Source of the DNA: Akanthomyces muscarius | Taxonomy: Eukaryota; Ascomycota; Sordariomycetes; Hypocreales; Cordycipitaceae | Assembly (NCBI RefSeq): GCF_028009165.1 | Contig: NW_026611618.1 | Location: 1,674,001 to 1,738,000, forward strand | Length of the DNA: 64,000 bases | Direction: 5' to 3' | Shown here: piece after piece, positions 11,210 to 21,512 of the stretch | Layout of the letters: each line of letters begins with the position of its first letter | How positions within the stretch are numbered: position 1 is the first letter of the stretch | Program-made: the position numbers and the translations under genes | Notes under the pieces: generated by a model | What the model saw: the letters and a program-made list of their open reading frames with translations, nothing else | Databases searched by the model: none | Told to the model about the DNA's origin: nothing

Positions 11210-12427
11210 CTACACCCCTTTTGCCTCTGCAAAAGCTTTCTTCTTGCCTTCATATACCTTCATCAACTTTTTGTGTTCCAGAACTTCCGCGGCAGCTTTT
11301 TGGCCTGCCTCCTTGATGCTGAGGGCAGAGCCCACTCCCAACAGCTTGCCCGTCTCACCCCAACCGTCCAGGTAGACACCAACCGTAAATAGTTCCTGGC
11401 CGAGATGCCTGTCTCTCTTATTTGACTCCATTCTTTCGTATCGAAGCGTGATCCCTTTAACCACAAGCTTGTAGCTCAGCTCCTCCTTTGGAGTTCTTTT
11501 GCGTCCCGTATTCTCGGTCCTTGGTAGCGGTGCCTCGCCCTGCTCTGCTCTCTGCACGTCTTCGATGATATCACGGCCCCAAAGTGCTTTCAACCAGCGA
11601 ACCACAATTTCGATGCCATGGATGGGATCTGAGAGAATGACGGCTGCGACGTAGGCCTCAAACATGTCACTCTGGGTCTTCAGCAGGTCCTTGTCACTGG
11701 AGCTGCCCCTGCCTGGATGCTTCTGATTCCTAACATCTCTCGGAAGTCTGGCTCGCGATTCCAGCCCGTATTCTCGAAAATATGCTGCCAGTGTGGTGTT
11801 TCGAATAAGCCTCTCTCGGATTTGGGAGCAACGACCAGAAGGCAGCTGCAGGAATGTCTTGTCGATGAGAGCAGTGGCGATAAGTTCCAGATATGCGTCC
11901 CCTAGCCATTCCAACCTCTCATATTGCTTATCCGGACTGCTTCCGGGAATGAAACCTGGATGCGTAAAGGCCAAATCTTCGAACTTCCTGTCCTTGATTG
12001 TCGGTAGTGGTGGCAGCTGTCGTGACATTTCCGATGACCGCCAAGGTGTCGCGTAATCCATAGAGGGAATCCGCAGGCTAAGCGGTGACGAATTTGAAAT
12101 GCTAACAGCGTCTAGATTCGAGTATCGTGTCTGAGAGAGTAGCTGTAACTCTGGTGTGACCTTGTCTCCCAGTTCTGATAGATTCTGTCTCGCCGCCAAT
12201 AGTGCAGTATCCTGACCGCGTCTTTCATTGATGCTGGAGTTGCATTGCTTTAGCTGATGCAGAGCCGAGATAAGGTCGTCGGCATTATCGGCCAAATGTT
12301 TCAGCGCCTTGAATTCTGCATCTGATAGTTGACCCTCTCTTGAATCTTTCGTTTGCTGTCTTTTGCTTGACTGATTCGGTGCATCGTTGTAGACGGCGCT
12401 ATGAGAAGATAGGGGGCGCTTTGACAT
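11210..12427 (-). CDS. ribonuclease III (Rnt1-like, one RNase III domain plus dsRBD)
   Basis: Single-exon gene of 405 residues. The RNase III domain spans about residues 146-295 and contains the signature ERLEWLGDAYLEL. Likely Mg-binding acidic residues are E170, E173, D177, and D254 and E257 in the second motif TQSDMFEAYVAAVIL. A double-stranded RNA-binding domain follows at about 312-396 (GVGSALSIKEAGQKAAAEVL). The N-terminal 145 residues are polar and low in conservation. In yeasts this type cleaves pre-rRNA and snRNA/snoRNA precursors in the nucleus. With one catalytic domain and no helicase/PAZ it is not Dicer. A mitochondrial ribosomal L3-like member is an alternative, but the N-terminus is not a convincing presequence. 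Confidence 0.92.
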   Translation of the reverse strand: MSKRPLSSHSAVYNDAPNQSSKRQQTKDSREGQLSDAEFKALKHLADNADDLISALHQLKQCNSSINERRGQDTALLAARQNLSELGDKVTPELQLLSQTRYSNLDAVSISNSSPLSLRIPSMDYATPWRSSEMSRQLPPLPTIKDRKFEDLAFTHPGFIPGSSPDKQYERLEWLGDAYLELIATALIDKTFLQLPSGRCSQIRERLIRNTTLAAYFREYGLESRARLPRDVRNQKHPGRGSSSDKDLLKTQSDMFEAYVAAVILSDPIHGIEIVVRWLKALWGRDIIEDVQRAEQGEAPLPRTENTGRKRTPKEELSYKLVVKGITLRYERMESNKRDRHLGQELFTVGVYLDGWGETGKLLGVGSALSIKEAGQKAAAEVLEHKKLMKVYEGKKKAFAEAKGV

Positions 12428-12673
12428 CTTTTTATCGAGATGTATGAAACGAATTAGAAAAAGGCGTTATTTTAATTTCTGCGACGGGATATAAATATGT
12501 GTATGGGCGAAGGAAAAAAGCATCTACACAGCAAAGTCAAGATGAACAGGGTGGGTCCCGGTCCAGGCCGCAAGCCAATCAGTGTCCACAATTGAGGAAA
12601 GCTGCTCGTTTTGCGACTTCACGGCATCTTCCTGTTCTCCTGCAACGACATTCCCTACGGCGCACATTCCACA
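12428..12673. promoter_or_regulatory. bidirectional promoter, RNase III / mS33
   Basis: Only 246 bases separate the two divergent start codons, so both genes must be driven from here. An ATATAAATA sequence lies at about 12489-12497. No further operator can be named. Confidence 0.45.
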
Positions 12674-13162
12674 ATGAGTGTCCCACGCGCACGGGTAGTA
12701 GACCTGATGAAGGTATGGACGCATGACAGCCATTCTCCATCGCAGATTGGCTAATGATCCCAGGCACAATGCAAGGTCTTTGCGACGACATTTAACCCTG
12801 AAGGAACGCGACTGGGCAACAAAGTCCTGCGCCAACGCTTACGAGGTCCTGCGATGGCCGCCTACTACCCTCGCAAGATTGTCACAATCAAGGATGTCAA
12901 GACCGAATTCGGCCCAGAGCTGCACACGTGGGATCCTAACGAGGAGGCCCGTTTCGAATACATCGAAGAGTGAGTGTCCATCGACTGCGCCATGGTTCTG
13001 CACAATTGCTAATTTCATACGAACAGATTGAAGGCTCGTGGGAAGAGCAACCCGAAAAAGAAGTCGGCGCCAGCTGCTGCTGGTAAGTGCCTCGTTGGTA
13101 GACTCTGCTGATGCCAACTGCTAACCCTATTCCCAGCGCCAGTGAAGGGCAAGAAGAAATAA
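12674..13162 (+). CDS. mitochondrial small-subunit ribosomal protein mS33 (MRPS33/Rsm27)
   Basis: Four exons: 12674-12712, 12764-12969, 13027-13082 and 13137-13162, giving 108 residues. Introns have clear donors (GTATGG, GTGAGT, GTAAGT), a CTAAC branch site in the third, and CAG acceptors. The protein begins MSVPRARVVDLMK and contains the conserved AAYYPRKIVTIKDV and FGPELHTWDPNEEARFEYIE blocks of the mS33 family, ending in a Lys/Ala-rich tail (APVKGKKK). It is a component of the mitoribosome small subunit head. The short overlapping open frames in the region are shadows. Confidence 0.93.
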
Positions 13163-13985
13163 ATGCGACCGACCAAACTATGCCGATCGATTACGTCCAC
13201 CACCGGATATGGAAGCGAATATATGCGAAATACTATCCCTTAAGCATGGCGGGAAAGCCAAAGCCAAAACACCTGGTTCGCGCCCAGGTAAACGACACCT
13301 GCGGGGAGCGATGTAACAATTACTGTACAACTACTTTTTGATAGAGGCCTGCAATACTTACATTGGCTAAAAATGGGGGTTGCTGCATATTTCAAGGAAA
13401 TAAAACATAATCACGATACTGAAAAGCGGTGTTTGCTCGCATGTAAAGTGGACACGACTATTCGAATCCTCAAGTAACTGGAGATAAACTTGGCGATGCA
13501 GACTCGCCGTTAGGCTCCTTACGTGTTACTTTCCTGGGTAAGATAGGCACAGAGCGGGCGGCAAAAGTCTCAATCGCAATGGCCAAGGATTAAGGAGCTT
13601 TTACCCGTTTTGTTGGCTGAATAGTAGGTGAATCGACTTGCAGCGTTTACAACAGTTGCATTAGCGAATGCCGCTCGCTCGCTACAGCTGACGGCACCTG
13701 CCACGGCCGAGGCCGGCTGTTCTTTCGAATCGCCCACCAGCTGGCAACCAGTGCCCCTTGTAGATTTCCTATCTGCGTTTCTGCAATTTCTCTCTCCTTG
13801 TGCTTCAGGCTTTTCTTCTCCTGTTACCTCAAGCCACACCCATGCAGGCAACAGTCTCGTTTTGCATTTTGCCTTCTTTTCTCGGATGCGTTTTCATCAT
13901 CATTTTTGCTAAAAGCTACTCGAAGGCTTTGTTGTGATTGTCCCGGGGTCGACTTCTTTGTTTGTGTCCCCCTTGGTGGCTTCTC
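13163..13985. other. intergenic; Puf gene leader
   Basis: The 3' flank of mS33, then a pyrimidine-rich region (13780-13985) typical of a fungal 5' leader before the Puf start. No gene seen. Confidence 0.5.
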
Positions 13986-16488
13986 ATGTCTGCACCTGTC
14001 TCCAGCGGTTCGACACCCCAGCGGTCTCTTCCATCTTCACTTGAGCCGTCGCCTCATGAAGCTGCCGGGCAATCAAGTCATTCACCACGGTCCGGGAACA
14101 AGCCAGCTGCTGTGAGACCACATCTTTTGATTATTACCACCTGCCGAGCAATGCTAACATGTGTCTCCAGCATGGCTCTCGTTATCTAGCTGGCCCGAAG
14201 ATAGTCAAAGCGCTCTCGACTTCCAAGCTTGCCAACAGCCTTGGACCAAAGGTAAACAATGGAAACAAACTGCGTTGCAGCATCAAACGCACGATGCTAA
14301 TCAAATCACAACCAGATGACAACGGAAGACGCCAGTGTCAAAGACTCGTACCCTATGGACAAGTTGCTGGCCAAACTTTCCGAGCAACAAGCCACTCTGA
14401 AGCAGCAGTCCGCCCAGTCCAAGATCGAAGACGGACGGTGCTCGTCTTTTGCGGAGCACGAGTCTTCCAGTAATTCACTGCCAATGACGCCGGCGACTGA
14501 TGCCTTTCAAACGACAGCCCCCACAACTCGCCCGGCCAGTGCAACTATAGACGAGGCCCGGCTCGATGTGAATGAGGTTCTCCGCCTCAAGCTGCAACTT
14601 GCACAAGCCCAGAACCAGATATCGAAACTTGACCAAGAACTCGCGCACTCACGAACCAGCGAACCCGATTCCACTACTTCGGGCTCAGCTGCCGGCAGAC
14701 GATCGGCTCCGGCTTCGCGTGACAGCCCTTGGCCTATCACGGAGGACTCACATTCGGATACCAGCGATATGTCTTCGTCTGCATTTAGCCGAGCAAGAGG
14801 AATTTGGGGTCAGCCAAAACCTTCTTTCAGCAACCAAACTAGCCAGTCCAGTGCTGCAGATCCTTCGTCCGCAACCTGGCTAGGAGGTCGCGCAGCGCAG
14901 CCATTTCCCGACCCTGGTGTCTCTTTTCCAGTCACGGATGGCTTCCGAGACCGTATGACCCAGGAGTCTGACATGATTGGCCGCCCTACGAATAATCGAC
15001 GTGGAAGTCGGTACGACAGCCGGGGAGCGGCATCAGGTTTTGTGTCATCTCATGGCCCGAGCGGAAACTATTTTGACTCCATGGGCAACACCATGAGCGG
15101 CCCTGCCATGAACATGAGCCACCCACAAGCCAATCCTGCTATGGTCATGTATCCTCAATACCAACAGGCAGCTGGCACAGCACTGTCTCCGCATGCATCC
15201 GAGTTTACTTCAAAGGCGGCATGGAAAAATGAGGTATACACGTCACCACGTTCGTGAAATTTCCTGACTAACATATTGTAGATGACTCTTTCGGAAGGAC
15301 CTACGTATCTACCTCCTACCGAGCCACTCAACTATCGTCGGCTACTCGATCGCAATGTCAACTGCAACTAGAAGTACATCGTTGACAAGATTGTCTGCAA
15401 TAACGATCAGCAAGCTTCCATTTTCTTACAGCAAAAACTCAAAGTGGGCACACCGGAGCAAAAGTACGAGATTGTCGAGGCCATCGTCGCCCAGGCATAC
15501 CCGCTTATGGTCAATCGATTTGGAAATTTTCTAGTTCAGCGTTGTTTCGAGCATGGCACTCCAGAGCAGGTCATTAAGATTGCCGAAGCCATACGTGGCA
15601 ACACTCTTAGTCTCTCCATGGACCCATTTGGCTGCCATGTTGTACAAAAGGCCTTTGACTCGGTACCTGAGAACTACAAAGCAATCATGGTTCATGAGTT
15701 GCTTCGAAGAATTCCCGAAACCGTCATTCATCGTTATGCCTGCCATGTCTGGCAGAAGCTGTTTGAGCTACGTTGGACTGAATCTCCTCCACAGATTATG
15801 ACCTATGTCAACGAGGCTCTTCGTGGCATGTGGCACGAGGTTGCATTGGGTGAGACTGGAAGCTTGGTGGTCCAGAATATATTTGAAAACTGCCTAGAAG
15901 AAGACAAGGTAAGTCGGAGATAGCGTGTCCGCACCAAAATGACACCACTGACATGGGGGGCAGCGCCCGTGCATTGAAGAGGTCCTGGCGAACATCGACA
16001 TCGTTGCCCACGGTCAATTTGGAAACTGGTGCATTCAGCACGTGTGCGAGCACGGTGCCCCTCCTGACCGAAGCCGAGCAATTGACCATGTTATCCGCTA
16101 CGCATCAGAGTATTCGACCGACCAATTTGCATCAAAGGTTGTAGAAAAGTGCCTCAAGATTGGAGGCACGGATTTCCTCGGCCGCTATCTGGACCGTGTG
16201 TGTGAAGGGCGTCGTGACCGAACTCGAATTCCTCTAATTGACATTGCCAGCGATCAATACGGCAACTACCTAATTCAATGGATTTTGAATAATGCGACGC
16301 CACAGCATCGAGAAATGGTGGCAGCGCACATCCGGAAGCACATGGTGTCTCTTCGTGGCTCCAAGTTCGGCTCACGGGTTGGGATGCTTTGCACCAACCA
16401 TGCAGTGACCACCCGGCCGGGCCATGGGGGCGGACCAAGCATTCCTGGACGATTGCCTGGCCCGAGATATGGCCCCAACTACAGATAA
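13986..16488 (+). CDS. Pumilio/Puf RNA-binding protein interrupted by one in-frame TAG
   Basis: Five exons: 13986-14111, 14171-14251, 14316-15233, 15282-15908 and 15964-16488, 758 codons before the final TAA. Codon 405 (15369-15371) is TAG. The family normally reads NW-KYIVDKIVCNN here, so TAG replaces a Trp (TGG) codon. Residues 1-404 are Ser/Pro-rich with a short coiled coil (LRLKLQLAQAQNQISKLDQE). Everything after the TAG is the Pumilio homology domain with eight repeats; cores include NRFGNFLVQR, DPFGCHVVQK, HRYACHVWQK, GETGSLVVQN, GQFGNWCIQH, DQFASKVVEK, DQYGNYLIQW and SKFGSRVGML. Such proteins bind mRNA 3' UTRs and repress or localise them. The frame after the TAG is intact for 353 codons and its splice sites are good, so it does not look like an old pseudogene. 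If the TAG is read as stop, the product has no RNA-binding domain. Confidence 0.85.
15356..15387 (+). promoter_or_regulatory. hairpin with the Puf TAG codon in its loop
   Basis: Seven-base arms TGTCAAC (15356-15362) and GTTGACA (15381-15387) are perfectly complementary and flank an 18-base loop that contains the TAG (15369-15371). CAAT/ATTG can extend the stem with a bulge. This is seen directly in the sequence; a role in mRNA editing is inference. Confidence 0.4.
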
Positions 16489-17112
16489 CGAGAGCAGCTT
16501 AATTAATGGGGGTCGAGGCTAGCTACGACGCGTTTAGGCAACTGGCAGAATGTCATGATATTGTTGACCCAGCGGGCGGTTCAAGGACACCCTCATCTCA
16601 AGTACGGAAACACTTTTCATGTCGAGATGCCCGAAGGATAAAATTTTGTCAATTTCTTCTTAACAATATTTTCCCACGAAGTTAGATTACAGATCAAACG
16701 TCATCCTATGCTCAGTAAGCTACAGCTTGGCTGGGCGCATTGGACACATCATGTTTATGAATTTTGCAATATGGTGGAGAGGCAGCTTACTGCAGGCATG
16801 TGCAGTAGTTATTTGGGGATGGTATTACGTAGGAAGGGTGGCTATTGAGGTGAGGCAACTATCGCTAGTCAGTCCGAACACGGACTGCGCACATGTCGAC
16901 AGAAATAGTGGCCCTTTCATTATCAGAGATATGAGATAGAGGAGGAGGAAGTTCGTTTGGTGTATTTTAGCAAATTCATTATTGTATGACTATTTACATG
17001 AAAGAAGACTCCGGTGAATGTTAAGCGCAAGATGCAAGTCTTGATGGATCCATTTTCGGCTGAAATTCGACGACGCCGCTAAGAAAGGGGTGATGAGTTT
17101 GGAAGTGAGTTT
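16489..17112. other. intergenic between convergent genes
   Basis: The 3' flanks of the Puf gene (plus) and the PEX39-like gene (minus). AT-rich sequence around 16640-16690. No gene seen. Confidence 0.5.
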
Positions 17113-17921
17113 CTAAGCGGCTGCTGCCTCGGGTTGCTCTGACGTTGGCTCGACTGGAGGAAATTCCGTGTCCAGAGCAGCCAATCTATAAGTATCGCCA
17201 GAGGGAGTAGGGGCATCCTTTTCCCACGGCTTGCGAGGCGCTGTACGAGCTCCCACAGGTTTGACAGCCTTTTACACGTTAGCAAATCGTCCGATCAATG
17301 CCTCATAATGTGTGAGCACATGACATACAGGGTCTCTAATGATGGTGTTGGGAATTTGACGAATGCCGGGCACCTCCTTGCCTTCTTGCAGCAGCTTGAT
17401 CATCTCGGCAAAGGCCATCGGGTACGCAGGCTGGTCTCCAGCGGCGGCGGCCGCCGCCGCGCGATCGACATAGAGCTCAGCCTTGGGGGCGGCCTTTTGC
17501 CAGTCGAGCATCGGTGCCGCCGCCGTGGCCCCAGCATCGCCGCCGTTGCTGCTAGGCAGATACTCTGGCGGGAGGATGCTGGGCGGGGTGTGGTCCGGGT
17601 GCTCGGCGAGCCAGGCCTGGTAGGTGGCAAAGTCAATGCTGACGCCCACGCGCTGGGAGTAGTAGAAGATGCGGGCGTGGATGGCCATGTCGGTCGGCGA
17701 GCCCTGCTGGTTTGGTGAGTTGGGGTCGCCGAGGATGGCATGGAGGCCAGACTTGGGTCGGTTGGTCAGCGGCGGGGGCTAACAGACGAAGGAAGTGAAG
17801 AAAAGGTTACCATGAAAGCCTTGTCCTTTGTCCAAGGGTAGGAGTCAAAGGCGCGAAAGACGGCATCGTTGTCTGTGAGGGACCGGATGCCGTGGGTGCC
17901 TGATAGTTGCTCTGCGGCCAT
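17113..17921 (-). CDS. PEX39-like peroxisomal import factor with KPWE motif
   Basis: Three exons on the minus strand: 17921-17811, 17778-17329 and 17268-17113, giving 238 residues. The middle has FAEMIKLLQEGKEVPGIRQI, an amphipathic helix followed by a PGI-containing turn. The last exon carries RKPWEKDAPTP, the [K/R]PWE motif. This order matches the KPWE family that includes yeast Yjr012c and human C6orf226, recently named PEX39, a cytosolic peroxin that helps Pex7 import PTS2 cargo. The first 150 residues (DAVFRAFDSYPWTKDKAF, GLHAILGDPNSPNQQGSP) are a conserved-looking fungal extension with no named domain. The last intron uses donor GTATGT, branch GCTAAC and acceptor AAAAG. Assignment rests on motif recall, not a search. 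Confidence 0.75.
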
Positions 17922-18830
17922 GGCGTATAATGTGAGAGTGTGGTTGCTGCTGGCGATGCTGGGTCGCCGCGGGGCAATACCAGCTGTATGCTGTAAATTG
18001 GAGCCGAATTTACGAGATTGGGGTATATGTGTATATCAAGGCGACGACGGTTTGAGCAGTCAATGGGCTAGGGGCTGTCTTTGGGAGGATATGAATGTGA
18101 GCATATGAAGGACAAAGAATACGGAGCTCTGGGCGGGCTACGGTTGGTGAAGCTGCTAATGCGAAGCTTGGGTGTGCGCCAGACAATTCTGTAGGCTGTG
18201 GAGAGGGCGCTTTTGAATGCTGTTCTTGGGGTGTGGCAGAACCTCGGCAGGGCGCGATAGAAAGAACAATGTCGTGCTGCGCTGTCAGGGTTACGCAGAG
18301 TGGCAGGCATCTTTAAATATAAACTGACGTCGGGGTTTCTCTACGTTTGAAAGTACTTCACCTTTTTTTTGTAATCTTAGCAGCTTCACATACCGAAGAA
18401 TTTCGTCGAGTCACTTGCCTGTAGCAATCATTCTTCGAGATCACGCTATCAGCTCATTCGCCCACTGATTCGACCGCCTGCAGTCTGCCAGCCCTCCCCC
18501 AGAAGCCGCGAACTGTTAGTGGCTCAACGCGCTGAAAGACGAACGCTTTCGACTGGCCGGCCGCCTGTACCTTGGCTACCGTGGCTCCCTAGCTTCACCG
18601 TCCCGCCAGGCTGATCTTCCCTTTCCCCCACACTTGTTCGCAGCCTCTCTAGATTGTACCACTTCATCTTTTGGAAGTGCCTGTATTCGCGCATCAAAGT
18701 CATCGGTGTGAGGCATCCGCTCGTCGTCCGCGTTTCCCGTGCGCCGTTTTCTCCGGCCACAAAAGCTCAGCAGCTTCCCCCCGTCCAGCCATCTCGGGCC
18801 AGCCAGCTTTCTGAGCTTCGAAGCCTCGAC
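17922..18830. other. intergenic; divergent promoters of PEX39-like and PP2C genes
   Basis: About 900 bases between divergent starts. A CT-rich tract precedes the PP2C start (18400-18660). Frames open upstream of ATG 18831 lack family features, so I read them as leader. Confidence 0.5.
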
Positions 18831-20736
18831 ATGCATCGTGCAGCCCTGCGAGCCTTCCGGACAACCTGCCAAACCAGTGTCCGATCTACTGCCCTCGGCC
18901 GGCCCTCACTGCGAAGCCTCATCTCCTCCACCGCCCGATCGTCGATTATCCCCTGCTCGCCCGGCAACGCCTCGCTGCACTCCTCCACGGCTGCTGCCGC
19001 CGCCGCACGCCGCCAGCACGCTTCCGCCACCGCGCCCCTGCGGTCCTCCATGTTCTTTCGGCGCATCCCCGCGGCGCTTGTGTCCAGCATCGTCGTCGGC
19101 TACGGTGCGTGGTATTCGTATAACGGAGGCGCGAGCTGGAACCTCACGAACGCGACGGGTGCGCGCAGTCTGACCTCGACCGGCGGACAGGGACCTCTCG
19201 GCGCTAATACAGCGTCCGCGCCCTTGCCGACCAGGACGGTTCTCGTGGTTGGCGCCGACGAGCTCCGACAGGGTACTATCGTGGGCGAGGAGCCAATCTC
19301 GAAGACGACGAGTGACGGTCGCCGCATCGTGGAAATGCTGACCCCGGAGCAGGCGACGGAAGCGCTCCGCAAGTCGGAGGAGTCTTTCTCGGTGAACCGC
19401 GGTCAGGGCGTCACCCGCTACGATATTGTTCAACTGTCCAGCAATGACCCGATCGAGGATGACCACGCTGAAAAGATTGTCGAGGTGAAGGCTTCGTCGG
19501 CTGATGCGCAGAACAACGACTGGATGTTCTGGGGTGTTTTTGATGGCCACTCCGGCTGGACCACTTCGGCACTGCTGCGTGAGAGCCTCATCAGCTACGT
19601 CGCTCGTGAGCTGAATGATACATACAAATCAACAAAGGGCGGTCTGCCCACTGCCGATGCCATTGATCTTGCCATCAAGACTGGCTTCACCCAGCTGGAC
19701 GATGAGATTGTTCACAAGAGCGTCGAAAAGGTCTTCAAGGGAAAATCTCAAGCTATGGCTGCTGAGCTGCTCCAGCCGGCCATGTCAGGCTCGTGCGCGC
19801 TACTCTCCTTTTACGATACCGAGAGCCAGCTTCTCCGCGTCGCTGTCACCGGTGACTCGCGCGCCGTCCTTGGCCGCCGCTCTGATAGCGGCAAGTGGAC
19901 AGCAACTGCCCTTTCGGAGGACCAAACGGGCGGAAACCCCAACGAAGAGGCACGCATGCGCAGAGAGCACCCAGGCGAGGACAACGTCGTGCGCAACGGC
20001 CGTGTGCTCGGAGGGCTCGAGCCCACGCGCGCCTTTGGCGACGCCGTCTACAAATGGAGCCGCGAGACCACCATCAAGCTCAAGCAAGGCTACTATGCCC
20101 GCAGCCAGTCACCGCTGCTCAAGACGCCCCCATACGTCACGGCGGAGCCCGTTGTGACGACGACCAAGATTCGTCCCGAGAATGGCGACTTCTTGGTCAT
20201 GGCCACGGACGGTCTCTGGGAGATGCTGACCAATGACGAGGTAGTTGGACTCGTCGGTCAGTGGATCGAGTCGCAGGCCAAGACGGGCTCGTCCATGGAG
20301 TCGGCGTGGGCCAAGGTCTTTGGCGCCTCGAACAAGGCGCTCCCCGTCGAGCAGAGCAAGGAGTCTGCCGCGGCGGCCGGTGATGGCCAGCGCGTCCCGA
20401 TCCGTATGCAACAGTGGGGGAACGACCCCGACGCCAAGGGTCGATTTTTGGTCAAGGACAAGAACGTGGCGACACATCTTGTCCGCAACGCGCTGGGCGG
20501 CTCCAACGACGAGCAGGTTCGCGCTCTATTGACGCTCCCTGCTCCGTTTTCTCGCCGCTACAGGTATGTCTCTCACCGAATTTTTTTTTTCGTCGTGTGA
20601 ATGAGCTGCTAATACAAGGGTTAGGGACGATTTGACTGTGCAAGTCATTTTCTTTGGTAACGGCCCCAAGACGGGTGAGGTCAGCGTCAACCACGAGGCA
20701 ACTGCCAACAACGGAGCTCCCAAGCCCAAGCTGTAA
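18831..20736 (+). CDS. mitochondrial PP2C-type protein phosphatase, PDP/Ptc5-like
   Basis: Two exons, 18831-20563 and 20625-20736, with a 61-base intron (donor GTATGT, acceptor GGTTAG), giving 614 residues. The N-terminus MHRAALRAFRTTCQTSVRS is a mitochondrial presequence, followed by a short hydrophobic span near residues 82-98 (IPAALVSSIVVGYGAWYSY), suggesting inner-membrane anchoring. PP2C motifs are in order: WGVFDGHSGW (near 234, metal-binding Asp), GSCALLSFY, VTGDSRAVLG (near 341), GGLEPTRAFGD, VMATDGLWEML (near 457) and KNVATHLVRNALGG. The DGHSG block resembles pyruvate dehydrogenase phosphatase. Yeast Ptc5/Ptc6 have this role, so dephosphorylation of PDH E1-alpha is the likely job. 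The ATG at 18654 would lengthen it by 59 residues but loses the presequence character. Confidence 0.9.
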
Positions 20737-21512
20737 TTTGTGTGATTTTTTTACTCTTGATTCCTTTTCTTTCTCGGCGGCTTAAGCGCATGCTGTATAT
20801 ATATACATTGCCAAGCGGACACGGTTGGCGTTCTGACGGAGTACAGCTTTAATACTCATAGAGGACTATTTTGGGCTCCTTGATTTGCCAACAGCTTCAG
20901 ACGTAATGAAACATTAACCTATGAACATGACCAATTGCGTTTTCCTACTCTAGCGAAGCCATCATGTGGGCGATAGAGAGGGACGCCGTTTAAATAGATG
21001 GAGATGGCAGCCTGTTGCCTCTTTTATCTATTCATTCCACCAAGTACTCCTAGTTCACTTTATTATCTCCTATTTATATCTTCATTTTTACGGCAGCCTA
21101 ATTTATAACGGCCGCTGGCGTCTTTTTAGCTACAGGTTTGTCCTTACTGTACTGCGAGAGCTGGAGGTGTGTGAATAGTAGTCCATAAGGCTGCACGTGA
21201 CAGGTGTGACGCCACATGTTCAAGTACCGAGCAAGCTGTCCAGTTCCTGGACTTTCGCGTGTCTGCTCGCGACAAACAACAGGCTGGGCTACTAGTCCTT
21301 TCTTTTACCCCCAAACTACGCAAAACGATTTTAATACCCCGAGAGAGCCGAGCATCAAATTATAGCCGCAATCAGAAGCTCCCGCGCAGCTATTGGCCGG
21401 TCGATGCGCCACCTCGAGATCCCCGCCACGGAGCTCTTATAGATTCGGATCGAAATCATCGCAGACATTTCCCTACATCCAATCCCACCCTACGTCGACA
21501 TAATACATAAAC
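20737..21512. other. intergenic
   Basis: The PP2C 3' flank and the promoter of the next gene. AT-rich stretch at 21030-21110. No gene seen. Confidence 0.5.

Noticed and set aside
15357..15371. Possible 15-base intron (GTCAAC...CTAG) that would remove the Puf TAG in frame
   Set aside because: Far below the minimum intron size and lacking a branch site; it would also delete conserved residues.
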